Source: Sipunculus nudus
Taxonomy: Eukaryota; Annelida; Sipuncula; Golfingiida; Sipunculidae
Reading direction: 5' to 3'
DNA: 64,000 nucleotides
Assembly (NCBI GenBank): GCA_026874595.1
Contig: CM049316.1
Span: 63,221,176-63,285,175 of the forward strand
Part shown: in pieces, positions 25,901 to 40,900 of the stretch
How positions within the stretch are numbered: the stretch's first letter is position 1
Layout: every line of letters begins with the position of its first letter
Made by a program: the position numbers and the translations under genes
Notes under the pieces: model-generated
Told to the model about the DNA's origin: nothing
Database searches by the model: none
Seen by the model: only the letters and a program-made list of their open reading frames with translations

Positions 25901-28900
25901 CCTTCTGTGTTGGAAGGTTTTTGAGGCTCATAAGCATAATTTGGTCAAAGGGGCAGAGCATAAGGGCTGTGGTGATTAGGTCAATTACATCATTCAAAAT
26001 GAATAAATGCTTAAGGAAGTTATGTTATCACCTATGTCTGCTTGTTTATCTCTCTGCAGGATTACACAAAATCCACTGCACTAATTTCTACCTTACTATG
26101 TAAAGGGGTGGAAAATGAGCTGGACCCTATCTGACCTTTATAAACTAAAGGTAATCCCTTGGAGCTTTTATAAAAATAGGCCAGAAAACATGGATATCAT
26201 TGCAAAATGGCTGCTTATTTTGTTTATATCATATCAAGGTGTTTATGATATGTGGGGGCTGCCAGAATAATCAAAACAAATTAAACTAGGCATCTGGCAG
26301 TAAGTCAGATAAGCCAGAGCTTTGCAAATGGCATTATGCAACAAGTGACCTTTTTATCTCAGCATCTATGCAACCTACCACCTTAGATTACATTTTTAGC
26401 TCAGCTGACTATAAGTCATCTGAGCTATAGTCGTGGTCCATTGTCCGTCATCCGTCTGTCCGTCCGTCCGTCCGTCCGTCCGTAGATGTGGCACGTTTTG
26501 AAACCGTAGGACCTAGGAATCCAAAATTCAGCATAATGTTAGATGTCCCCAAGATCTCCTACCAAGCCGAAAACTGGGTCTTTGCAACTTCGTTCCTTTG
26601 AGAAATTAAGGAAAAACCTCAATTTTTTATTAAAAACCTATTTTCACACTTCAGGACTGCCTAATATCAAAACCACTCATCTGTTTTTCCTCATATTTAC
26701 CATAAATATTCCTCTATATAGTTCCTATGTACATGCCAGAAATTATGTCTGTATTATTTAATTTCAAAAAGTTATGGGCCCAAACATAATGCATTTTGTA
26801 AAAAATCAGGAAAGATATTTGATCACTTAACACAAACAAGGGACCTATGGGTCACTGTGCTCAGCTGAAGTTAACCTTGAAGGTAAAAATCTAAAATAAT
26901 ATCAAATGGAGATTAAGTGTAAGAGGAAGAGGTAATAAAGGCCATGGTTGGTTTATATGATTGGTTTGTATTGATGAGCAAGAAATTGTTGCAAATAATA
27001 TTTTGTGACCTGACCATGTGTTTCCTAATGTTGAAACTGAAGCATGTGAGCAGTTTGTGAACAAATGATCTGTACAATTACCATTATCATTAGTTGGCTT
27101 TTCGATTAACTGTTGACATTTCAGTAGTTTACACATTTGTTCAATCAAATCTTTTTTTTGTATAATATATATTATTAAATATATGTTTTTTTTATGAAAT
27201 GTATACAGTTGAAATATAACTAATTAACAACATAAAACATGGCAAACAAAGCCTGATCTCAAATTCTGCTGATGCAGGAAAATAATGAACAAATGTTTGT
27301 AATAAATCCTCATTTTTTTATCACATCAATTTTTTTTTTAATTTAAGTTTATATTTCTATAAATTTTCAATATAACATATATATCTGAATATAAAAGTTG
27401 ATTCATAATTCTCAATTGCATCATCATAAATCTCAATCTTGTCAGATAACACCACATCATGCATACAAATGTTTATTTATTTTTTACCACAAAAATATAT
27501 CTTTTAAATCTGCAAAACAATAAATATCTAAAAAAAATACTTGATTTAGATTTTACAATTTTTAATTGTGTCTTTATTTATCCATAATGTGCTTCATATT
27601 TTATCATAATTTAAGCATACTGATGGGTTCCATTATGATTGGTAAAATCATTTAAAAGAAAAATGATTTCTTTAAAAATGCTACATTACACAACATTGCA
27701 TCTTCTGGATTACACCTTGAATTACTTTTTCAAGGAAAGTTTTTGCATATCAGAGTGGAAGCAGCATTACAATTAAGGAGATACAGTGAAAACAATAACA
27801 ATACTGCATAACACTTGGTGGGTTGTGTTTGCGGGGGGGGGGGGGGGGGGGGTCATTGGGGTGGTGATATGAGAATAACTGTACACTTGTCACAGCAGGG
27901 GATCTCCCCCAGTGACTGTAACAAATCAGAAACCCTGGCATAGCTGACTTCCAGTGACCTGGAGTGGGACCCTGCACCTGTAATCTGTAAACAAAGCAAA
28001 TGACTACAATAGAGCCTCAAGAAAAAAATCAATAACTAGCTTAATTTTCAAGCTTTTACTTCCAAATTTCAGATTTAAACAAATTAAATATTTATGTTTA
28101 CATGCTGTGAAAATTAAATCAATGGTACTTACAGGAAAAAAACGTGCCATGGTCAAAGTTGGGCAAAATTTAAGGTACTGATTTTATTTTTATGCTAATT
28201 ACTTAAAAAATTTACAAAATTCAGATCTAATTTTGGGTAAACAATTGAATCTTAATTAAACATAGTTATATACTTGGGAAAACAGACTCTAGTTTCAAAA
28301 TTTTTCATGTTAAGTGAGTAAATATTTTTCCTGATTTTTTACAAAGTCCATTATATTTGGGCCCATAACTTAAAGAATTTATACTTAACAGACTTAATTT
28401 CTGGCATGTACATAGGAACTATATAGAAGAATATTTATGGTAAATATGAGGAAAAACAGATGAGTGGTTTTGATATTAGGCAGTCCTGAAGTGTGAAAAT
28501 AGGATTTTAATAAAAAATTGAGGTTTTTCCTTAATTTCTCAAAGGAACGAAGTCGCAAAGACCCAGTTTTCGGCTTGGTAGGAGATCTTGGGGACATCTA
28601 ACATTATGCTGAAATTTGGATACCTAGGTCTTACGGTTTCAAAACGTGCCACATCTACGGACGGACGGACGGACGTACTCCCGTAGGTGTATTTGTGGGG
28701 TTCATCACTTATGGGGTGCACGGGAGTACACATTTGTTTTGTGGGCACCACCTTAATGTCCAAAAATGTGGGGTGCTTCAGCTATTAATGTGTGGGGTGC
28801 AAAATCCATTAACAGTGGGGTGATTTGTTCATTAAATGCAGGGGGATTTGTGTTTTACGAGAAGGGAACATTCAATATACATTGGGTTTGAAAGGGGGAA

Positions 28901-31900
28901 GAGCACTGGTACTATCTGGCTATTTAAGTGGAAACGAGGGGGGGGGGGGGGGGCGTGGAGAGGTTGCAAGATCAGTTGATCGCCATGTTGGCCTGGAGAA
29001 GTCTAAAATCTATCTCCGTCTTATCATAAATGATTCACAAACTCAAGAGCTGCATCATGATCAGGATTACAGTGCTGACAGTTTGCACTGCTGTCAGTGG
29101 ATGGCATGTAAAATTTGAAGAAAAAGGACCAGCAGTTTCAGAGAGGTCAAAAGTGCAATCTCCTAAACTGAGTACATAATGATCCACAGTTGTAACTTCT
29201 GCAGGATCATCACCAACTCCTTACCTAGCTGAAGCCAATATGCCTTGCAGTATTGCATGAACTGAAAATGTAAATAATTGATGACAGCATTAGCTCAGCT
29301 GTCAAATGAAACATTTGTGCAATAGATTGTTCTCCACTATAAACCTCTAGTTTAATTTGCAAGGTAAGTTCATAAATACGGAGTCACCTTGGAGATTAGT
29401 TTTGCAAAAAAATCCTGGTGTACATTTGAAAACAAAAAAAAAACTGATTTGAATAAGCAAAAGCAGCTGGCATATCCACAATGGCATATTCACAAAGTAG
29501 TGCAAGATATCCCAGCTGAAACATAACACACATTACAAATTTGGAGATGTAATTTTTTATTTAAAAAAAACAAGAGATTACATACTGTGAAGTAAAAACT
29601 TCCACTTACAAGCAGAAGAACAGGCTTTGCCATAAGATATTTTTAAAATCATCAGAAGGAACATTAAATTATTCAGCAGGCAAGTGACAGAGTTTCCACT
29701 CCAACAGGAGGACCAATGACAATCAAAGAAGTCTTGGATCTATTTAAAAATTTTCAACAAATATTAGGTCTTCAAGTTTACATAGAAAAAACAACAATAA
29801 TGCCAATAAAACTTTTTTTAACTAGACATTTCTTGGAACCGCAGGTGCCATAGTATCCCCAGACAATTAACCCCTCCCATCTTCTCCCCCTCACACCTGC
29901 CTTGCTCACAGTACTGTCAAGTACTAATGATGGGGTATTAAAACCTGCTTAAACAAGAAAAAGATAATAGGTGGCACCACCAGTTTCCAGAATATGACAA
30001 AGCTATCCGAGATCTTTGGTCAACTTTAATTTTGGATCGATCCATGCAATATTACTAGAAATATTAAAGAATTTGTATGATATATGGAAATATTCAAGGT
30101 CATGGCCACTTTCACAGGAAAGGTCATGACCCCAATTTAAACATACATCATCCAATAACCCATATCTAGGTATATGCATAATATAGGAGAAATCTGACCA
30201 TTACTTTTTGAGTTATAATGCTCACAGTACTGTCAAGTAGCACTGATAGAGGATTAAATCCCGCTAAAACAAGAAAAAGACAATAGGTGGCACCACCAGT
30301 TTCTGGCACATGACAAAGCTATCCAATATCTTTTGACAACTTGAATTTTGGATCAATCCATGCGAAATTATTTGAGATATTAAAGAATTTGTGTGATTTT
30401 CACCATATATGGAAATATTCAAGGTCAAGGCCATTCTCACAGGAAAGGTCATGACCCCAATTTATACATACATCATCACATATCCCATATCTATATATAT
30501 GCATAATATTAAAGATATCTGACCATTAGTTTTTGAGTTATAATGCTCACAGTACTGTCAAGTAACACTGATACAGGTATTAAAACCCGCTAAAACAAGA
30601 AAAAGACAATAGGTGGCACCACCAGTTTCTGGCACATGACAAAGCTATCCAATATTTTTGGACAACTTGAATTTTGGATTAATCCATGCAACATTATTTG
30701 AGATATTAAAGAATTTGTGTGATTTTCACCATATATGGAAATATTCAAGGACAAGGCCATTCTCCTAGGAAAGGTCATGACCCCAATTTATACATACATC
30801 ATCCCATAACCCATATCTATGTATATGCATAATATTAAAGATATCTGTACATTACTTTTTGAGTTATAATGCTCACAGTACTGTCAAGTAGCAATATTGG
30901 GGGTATTAAAACCCGCTAAAACAAGAAAAAGGCAATAGGTGGCACCACCAGTTTCCGGCACGTGATAAAGCTATTTAAGATCTTCGGTGAACTTGAATTT
31001 TAGATCAATCCATTCAAGATTTCTTCATATATTTAAGAATATGTGGGTTTTTGCCCAAAATTGCACCTATTCAAGCTCATGGTCACTCTCCTATTGAAGG
31101 TCATGACCCCATTTTAATTAGGCGTTGTCCTCTCATCCATATCTATGCATATGTATAGTTTGTATAAGATCAGTGAAATATTTTTTGAGTTATCGTGGGT
31201 ACAAGATTTATATGCGGCGGTGTGGATGGGACCGACATAAAACCATAGTATCCCCGACTTTGTCTGGGGATACAATAAGAGAGAACTAAAACACTTGGGT
31301 CTGTGTTGGTGCACTGATCCAATCAAAATTTTAGGAATCTCAATTCCAGTCTCTGATAACTCACTCTCCAATTGCTGATTCTTGGACTGATGTGTGGATA
31401 GCTCGTCCCTGGAATCTACGTCATGACCATTTGAACTACTGTCGTCACTGTTATCATTTGTTGGACTGTACAGGCTCCCTTCGCGATCTCTAGATTCAGT
31501 TACATCAGACACACTCACTGATTGGTTTGCACACAGCTGGTTCTCAGTCTGATGTATTATGGAGGGACTCACAGGTATTTGGATCTCAGGTAGAGGACTC
31601 AGTGCATGACTCTCAGGTTGAGGATTCCTGTACAGACTTACAGGTAACAGACTCTTAGACTGAGGATTAGTGGACTGACCCTCGAGTGAAAAACTCACAG
31701 GTTGAAGGCATGTGGAAAATGGACTTTCTGACAGCTGACTCCCGGATAATGGTCTCTCATCATGTTGAATCCCTGATAGCTGACTCACAGATGTCAGACT
31801 TCCTGGTAAACTGGAAGTTCCAGTCTCTGATAACTTGCTCTCCACTTGCTGATTCTTGGACTGATGTGTGGATAGCTCATCCCTTGGTTGACTCTGTTCA

Positions 31901-34900
31901 AGCTGGGCTGTAAACATTGAAATGAAATCTTTTTATCCATCTTTTCCAGGTTACGGGGTCACATACACAAAATAAATAATTAAAAATAAGTTCTTTTTTG
32001 TTCAAATAAAAATCCACAGCATTATATAGAAATAAAAAATCAAATACAGGACACCAATTACAAGACCGACCAAATTTAAGTTCTGATCTATTTAACATGT
32101 TACCATCATTTCTACAAGCGGTCAATCTGAGCAGTCATAAATCTATAGAAATTTGTTGCAGCACAAGAACATCAATTATTCAAATCTGCTGAAAGCAGCA
32201 AACATTCCAGGCAAAACACCTTTGTTAACAACACTAAATATGTGTAACAAGTCCAATCTAGTTAGGTGGTCACACAACACACAGACTTCTCTGGATGACT
32301 TATCCCTTTATGATTATCTAAATGGCTTTAGACCAAATACAGCAAATCTGTGATCCAAATACAAATGCTGGCTCTCAACCTCAAATAGAAATACTAAATT
32401 TGGTAATATTTAAATTAAGATACAAAAACAAAAAGGTATCTCACCAGTTCTCTACAATACATCTATACACAATACACTCCCTATCTATACACAATGCATT
32501 GTGAACCTGAGTGACACAGGAGCACATAATCCACAAAATTTAAAAAAGAAAGAGTCAATGACGACCAAGCTCTGACAACCACAGAAATAGGTACACAAGG
32601 TAACATACATCTGAAAGCTGTGCTGCAAGATATACTTACTTAGAATCCATTCAAAGTCATCCAAGAATGCCTTCAGAGAATTGGGTTTTTTCCTCAGCAT
32701 GACTGAAACAAGATAATCAACATGGTAATTACCACCTCCAGCATTATTCCCACTAAAGTAGAAGTGTTGTCTGGACATCTTAATGAAAGTTGTATATGAA
32801 TAATATGAAAATCAAAAACCATGTAAACAGCAAACTGATAACTTGAGGCTGGATAGCTATTACGAAGCATCATTCATTACAAAACAATATTTAGAAATGA
32901 ATGATGCATCTAGCTCTCCAGCTACATGTTATTAAAGGATTGTGTGTTCTTGTGGCATTTACCACAAAAAAATTAAATTGGCAAGGGATCATAACCTTAA
33001 AACAGTGTTTTGCCCTAAATAGCTTATATTTTATCAAACAGCCATGAAACAGTTCCTTTTAATTTTGATAACACTGTGATAATATTCTGAATTTCCAGCA
33101 TTTACATTTTGCCATTTTAAATCAACTATACTTTTATACTCTGTGCAATTATCTTTTAAAACCTTTATGCTAAATTGCAATTAAAATGAAATATAAAAAA
33201 TTTAAAATAAGTTGAGCCATCTGCCCCCCCCTAAAAATACTTGATTTTGGCTACCAATTCAGTATACATTTTACTGGCCATTTGGGTTGGCGAGAAAAAA
33301 TCTTAAATAAAACCCCAATCAAGCAAAAATCCATTAATGCAGAGCATGGAAATTAAACAGAACTCAAATTCTTACCTAATGTCAATCAGGTTTTTTTTAA
33401 TTACCTAACTTCATCAAAGAAAAATGAACAATGTTACAAACTGCTTCTTTGTAAATACCTCGTGATATTTTGAATTATAATCTGACAGTTATTTTTCTTT
33501 CTCATGCAGTTTCTCTTCTCAATAGGAAAGTGCAGGTAAATGGTCAAGTTTACTATGGGAACCTTGCACATGAATTTTGGTCTGGATATTTCATAGCACT
33601 GTCAGAAGAAGTGTCTGGGGAAGGGTTCCAAAACTAGCAGATAAACAAGCATGGTATATTAACATATGGACATTGGTTAAATCAGGTCTGCACAAATGTC
33701 TAACTAAATATGTAACTGATTGCAGGAAATGACACGAAAAGGTGACATCTAATATCAATTTTGAAAGAACCATTAAGTAGAATTGATATTATTGAAATTC
33801 ACATGAAGACAGGCCTTGGGAAATTCACAAGTGTGCAGGGCCAAGAAAAATACAGATTTGCCTCTAGAGAATATGTCCCTAATATGCTGGGTAGGTAGGA
33901 AGGTTATGGTAGCTAATTAGGAAAAAAAATTTTAAAACCTTTTTTAAAAAGGAAGAATTTGCAACCAATGAAATCTGTCGATAGGCTTTCAAGTATTGAA
34001 CATATTAATTAATATGAGTGGTTGAGCAAATTTTTCTTTCCAGGTGAAGCACAGCAAGTGTTACTGTGTAGGATTCTGCTGTCTTTGAAGATTCAGCTAC
34101 TTTCTTGGAATAAAATATTCCAAGCAATTCTCTGTCACAAAGTTTTCATCTGGAGATCATAAAACTTTCGGTTCGGGGTCATTTTTTACTGTCAGTCAGG
34201 TTTCAAGAAATTAACTTTTATAGGCCCTGTCATTAATGGCTGTCCATTCACAGCTGTATCCTTTAAAAACACAGGGACTGCTCCATGAATAATTTATACA
34301 TGTAGTAAATTCCGCCAATGCTATCATGCCTTAACTAAGAACAACAAACTGAACATTTGCGCTTTCATTTACCTTTCCCTTTCTCTAAAAGAGAAAGATG
34401 TTTCCCCCACTCTAATATGTTGGCTTCTTTTACTGTAAAACTGGTTGCAAAATATAACACAATTGAATAAGGATATGTAGCACTACAACTTTTACAACAT
34501 TATAATCAACAATATAAAAAGCATAATTTTAAGTAAACTACATGCAGTATGAGATCCAATATCTCTGAAATATGTTTAAGCAATATACTTAAAATAATAT
34601 TACAATATATACCATCAGTTTTGTTTGTTTTCTGACAAACCAGAAAAGCCCCTTCCTTTACTCATAAATATTCTCTTAAATTTTTTATAATAAAATCTGT
34701 TCCTTGTTGCAAAGGACAGACAAACACATTTTATATACTGAAATATAATATTTAAAGCAGACCAAGTCTGGCAGTCAGGTGCATGGACATTCCCTTGCCT
34801 GGAAAACAGTCCAATACAATTAATTTCAAAATTTCATGGCTGAAAATGAGTGACTCAGCATCTCATCAAGAAGAGGAATTCCACAATATACTGTACCCCT

Positions 34901-37900
34901 TGTGGAAAAAATAAAAATAACTGATATATATATAAATATTTTAAAATAAAGTATAACTTGATTATTTATATATATATATATATATACCAACTCTAATACA
35001 GTCAAGACTGAATGTTCATGTGATTTGATTGGCCAACGTGGCATTGTTCTTTAGTCGTGTGTGTACTTATCTTTCGACCGTGTTCTAGGTGGCTTTCCAG
35101 CTACAAGTTGATGTCACCCATTATAAATTCATGTCACTTAACCAGAGTGGGTCACTTAGTCATGATGTGTCCCTCTAAAATGCCTGTTTTCAACCACTGT
35201 CAAGCATCTGTGGACTACTTAAGCATCAATTGGATCACAAAACTTTTACCTCCTGTTCCATAGGTCATGTCTGACCCCCCCTGAATATTTTATCCAAACA
35301 TGTCCATTACTTCTTGATTAGTCTTGTACACTTCCAAACTGTTAAAAAATTGTCAGCAAACAAACATGTAACCCCCTTTGTCAGAGGTAAACAGCAGTTA
35401 AGATTTTGATATATCTCATTGTACATCAACTTACATCAAAGAAATCCATAGAAATTTCTTAAATCAACCCTAGATATTACTCACTAAGCATCATCAGAAC
35501 TGGAGTAGACTGTAATTGAGGTCCCCTCTGAATCCACAATCTTTACCGGCCAGTACACTTTCCCTATTCCAGGGAGGCGACTCCATGCAAACATATCTGA
35601 AATTAGTGAATCATAATGAATACTGTCATTTATGTCACAGTGCCACATGAAAATGTCATGAAATTTTCAATATTTATATAAACTCAACGTTAAAAAACTT
35701 AACCATAAAAAAAATGGATAACATACCCTACTTGTAACATGAAACATCTGCTCATCTTGGAGACAAGATTATACACCCTGCAGTAATGGACAAATCAATC
35801 CTCATAACATCGACAATTTATAAGCCACTGCACCCCACTTTTATGGACAAATCACCCCGAAAGCAACAGACAAATATTCAAGTTTCATACTCCTCTTACA
35901 TATACGCAAAGACATCCCACTGTTCCAGACAAATCACTCAACTATGGACTCCCCCCCCCCCCCCCCACCCCTAAGTAACAGACAAATATTCATGTTTAAA
36001 ACTTTTCTTACATTTATGCCAATGCAACCCACTTTTATGAACAAATCACCCCAACATTTATGGACAAATCACCCCCCCCCCCCAAGTAACAGACATTTAC
36101 ATTTAATACTCATCTTGTAAATATGCCAATGCACCCCACTCTATTGGACAAATCACCCCAGTGACCCCACACAATAGGACAATTCATATACCAATGCACC
36201 CCACTTTTATGGATAAATCACACCAATATTTATGGACAAATCACCCCCCCCCCCAAGTAAGAGACATTTACATTTAATACTCATCTTGTAGATATGCCAA
36301 TGCACCCCACTCTTTTGGACAAATCACCCCACACAACATGGATAATTTATGTGCCAATGCACCCCACATTTTATGGACAAATCACCCAACACAACATGGG
36401 AGAATTTATATGCCCATGCACCCCACTTTTATGGACAAATCACCCCAATATTAATGGACAAATCATCCCCCAAGCAAGAGACATTCACATTTAATTCTCA
36501 TCTTGTAAATATGTCAATACACCCCAGTCTTTTGGACAAATCACCCCACACAACATGGATAATTTATGTGCCAATACACCCCACATTTTATGGACAAATC
36601 ACCCCAACATTTATGGACAGATCACCCCCCCCCCCCAAGTAACAGACATTTACATTTAATACTCGTCTTGCAAATATGCCAATGCACCCCACCCTTTTGG
36701 ACAAATCACCCCAGTGACCCCACACAACATGGACAATTGATATACCAATGCACCCCACTTTTATGGACAAATCACACCAATATTTATGGACAAATCACCC
36801 CCCAAGTAAGACCTTTTACATTTAATGCTCTTCTTGTAGATATGCCAATGCACCCCACTCTTTTGGACAAATCACCCCACACAATATGGATAATTTATGT
36901 GCCAATGCACCCCATATTTTATGGACAAATCACCCCCCAAGTAAGAGACATTTACATTTAATACTTATCTTGTAAATATGCCAATGCACCCCACTCTTTT
37001 GGACAATTCACCCCACACAACATTGAGAATTTATATGCCAATGCACTCCACATTTTATCAACAAATCACCCCACCAGTCATGGACAAATCATCCCCCCTC
37101 CAAGTAAAAGACATTTACATTTAATATCCCCATGTTATGCACACATTTTCAGTTTTCTTTCTCACCTGCAGACAAGCTAATACACCCCATCGACACATCA
37201 TCCCCACACAATATGGACAAAAAACTTATTTGGCAGACAACCAAATGCTGATCATCGTTGTTGACAAATCACCCAACAATACTTGAACAATTTACCTCAC
37301 ATGAATAGATGCGGAAAAACTAGAAATGCACTTGCAAAAACAGATGCCCCCCCCCCCCGCTGTATATAGGTTGTATCAATAAAGGTCAAGGTCACCCGGT
37401 TAGGATCTGGTGTGAGATCTTGGTAGGAACGATCAGAAATTCACATTACGGTTGATCTGACCTTGAGGATGCAGCTCAAGGTCACATGAATAAACATGCA
37501 TGCATTGATTAAATGAACTCATGAGAACAGCAGTTGGTAAATGACCTGTTCAATATCCGTGCAATGAAAAAAGATCGCGACTATAGAATCGGGTATGCAT
37601 GTTCGGACATCAAGCATAAATTCATGGAGCAGTAATAAATTTTCTTGCAATATTTTTGACTTTCTTCACAATATTACACTTATTTAAAAAACTGTAATAT
37701 AATTTATTCCTTATTTTTTTTTTAAACATACAACATTACAAGCTTTGACTTTAATTTCCTCCACAACTCCAAAACCCCAGTTTTTCTCTCCCCAACATGC
37801 AGACCGGATTCTAGCCCCTCTGATAAAAGTTACAAATGTTGATAAAACAGTAGTAAACAATGTTGGCAATATGCATCAAAATGCTTTTTTTATGTTGATT

Positions 37901-40900
37901 AGATTTTATTACAAACATTAATTGTTAAATTACACTTGAAGCTTCTCTTTTTATTTTTTAACACATCAACTCAGTTATGTTGATTTTTTTCAAAATGTTT
38001 AACACGTTTATCCATCTTGAGATGAGCACCGCCGTGTCGCGTGTGACATGGCAAGGGTACGCTGTACTTCTTGTATACAGTATAGTGACAGCTATGAAGA
38101 ATTCAATGACAAGTTGTATATCGTAGGAAGATTAAAACATATCAAGGTTTTATATTTAAAGTTTCATAATGATACTGTGAGCCGTTATTAAACAGGACAA
38201 TTACCCAGAGAACGCTGCTGCGTGAAGCCGCTTGACAGTACATCTGACACGTTTTCTCATTTCAGGCCGCAACGACACAGCGGCATATATCTTTATTATT
38301 TAATCAAACAATATTAAAAATTAGTTCTTGAATAATATCACCTCATTTATAATGGGCGTCAAAGTTTAAGATTTGCCAATTACAGCTTAACTCTCTACAG
38401 ATCTATCGCACGATCAACATCTTACCGCTTGGTTTATCCGCCATCTTGACTCAAAGTAACCCGAGCGAGAAACAAGCTAGCGACAGCTTGTCACCCCAAA
38501 CGTCGATTTTAGATATACTGAAGACGATGGGGTGACAGTACAAGCTATTGGGTTCGCATCAATTCTAGTATGTGCAGATGTGCACGCCATTTCTGACACT
38601 ACTTTTTCATCTTCATCTACTTCTCGAGCTGTCATTTTCCTGAGTTAAGACAAAAAGTGACGTTATTCTGTTGGAAAAAATAATAATTATTACATCAACG
38701 GTTGACTTACGTGTATTCGTGCAGCAGTTTTTAATACCGAGGCTGGTTTTACTCGAAAAACTCGTCTCCACGTCTGTTAGCGGGAGAACCATAAATTCCG
38801 GTAGGGGATTCCCAAACGGCTATGTGTAAAACTCGGAAGTCCGAAGTCGGAAGCAAGGATTTTTTAAAATAATGCAATGATCGAAGCATAATTAAAATGC
38901 TACTACATCAATGGAAAGTACCATTTTATTTTTATTGATAGAATAAGGTTTTTTCTATCATAATGCAAAAATCAAAGTTATCCATCCCAAGTTATAGACT
39001 ATTTTTTTCTCGGAAATGCCCGGTTATGGTCCAGATGTGTAAAACTCGGAAGCCAGTAATGGCTAATGCACTGGTCATCATATTGTCAGCAAACGTGTCA
39101 AGCATTTTCAATTATTTCAATATGACTTTTTTCATAAACTCAATCTGTTTTTTAACATTCATGATGCTGTTTTTTTTTTATAATATATGATATTGATATT
39201 TTATTTCATTTTGTAAAACAAGATTATATTAACTCATCAATATTTTACGCTGTTACCGTATTTTATGTTGGGGGAAAAAGTAAATGTTTAAATATAATTT
39301 GTTACAGAGCAAATGTTATAGATATAAAAAATTCTGTTTAATTATAGAACCTGATACCAGCAACTATTAAGTTCAGAGAGAAGGATGTCCGAAAGCGCAC
39401 GGTACTATACTGTATCGAGAATTCCGACTATAGTCCGGTTAATTTTGTTTTCTGAGGATAAAAATATAAGGATAAAATAAAAATAGTGAGTATACACAGA
39501 ATATTCAGATGCATGGATTTTTATAAAGATAAAAATATATTGAATTTCCATATTTATTCAACGTATGGAAAATATATTACTGTATTTATTTTGAATGACA
39601 TCGTAATTCATAACTTTTTTTTAATGCCGTATTAGGGATTATTATACCATATTTATTATTCAGTGGTGCATCCATAGAGGGCGCATGCCCATTCAGACGT
39701 AATATCTCTCATTTTATCGAGTTCTTTTCCAATAAATTCGTAATCAATTTTCATTTCTTTTTCAGATTACTTTTTTATTCCCCAGCAATTTCATTATTAT
39801 ATTTCTTTACTTTCCAATTCATAAGTTGGTGATTTACTCCAAAATGAGAGCATCCAAATATATACTAGTATATTGAGGAATCCCCCCCCCCCCCCCCATC
39901 GCATTACCGTGCGAGTCATGCACGGTCTCCCCACAGAGCTCAGCTCGGGGTGGGATCGACCGCGAAATATCTCACACCTCCTCGGCTGATACTCAGACTC
40001 AGCCTGGGCGCTCACAGATCACAAAAGTCGGTAAAATGCAAAGATCGTCATAAGACTTAAACAAATCAATTATTTTACAATGAGTACTACCTTTAAATAG
40101 TGACATTTTGCAAGTTATAAATGTATAGATGGGCATTTCATCATTGACATTAACATGTTACGAATTAACTTTTGAATATTTGGACTTTACAGTTTAAACC
40201 GTAATTTTATAGAAATATAAATATTAAAGCCCAACAACCTCAAGTTTGAATAAATTGTTCAAAAACATGTAGGAGAATAGTTGCGGAAAACAGAAAATCC
40301 TCATAATCATTTGTTTAAGGTGCCTCAAAATGTCCTCTTTACATTGCATATTTTAAAAATTTATCCCTTCCCATACATTCCCCATGTAAATATAAATATC
40401 TTCAACAAAAACATAGCTCTAGATGGGGAGAAATATATAACGTGAAAATATATATATATATATATATATATTAAATTTACAAATAAAATAAATAAGAAGT
40501 TTTAGGTTTTCAATTATGTATCATGTATATTGTATTATACACTCATTAAAAGTTGAATCATGCATAAACAATTTTAATATATGCATGCAACTATAATTAT
40601 AATGTAACTGCATTTGGGCTGTGGCTCTTAACTGACCACAAGTTAACCAGTGCGTCTCTGTGACTTCCGATACACATTGGATCACATCCCAGCACATCTG
40701 ACTGACTTCCGAGATGGCTTCCGAGCACAAAATCATCCATAACTTTCAGATTAAAGAATGGATCACTATTATTCTTCACAGAATGATAATGAAGATCTTA
40801 TTCTATCGGGGAAAAACAAAACGGTATTGAAGCGTTAGCATTTTGTACATGCTTTAAACTGCTTTATTTATAAGACAATTGCTTGGTTTCCGGCTTCCGG

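Noticed and set aside
24190-28597. Recurring frame beginning [14 protein letters not shown] at 24190, 26543 and 28394 (and 42483)
   Set aside because: It is part of the family S repeat body. The frame is short, changes between copies by indels and has no domain; repeat conservation is enough to explain it.
36294-36961. Plus-strand open frames of up to 131 codons with repeated [11 protein letters not shown]-like peptides
   Set aside because: Produced by translation of the AC-rich minisatellite; there is no splice or start context, and the repeat explains them fully.
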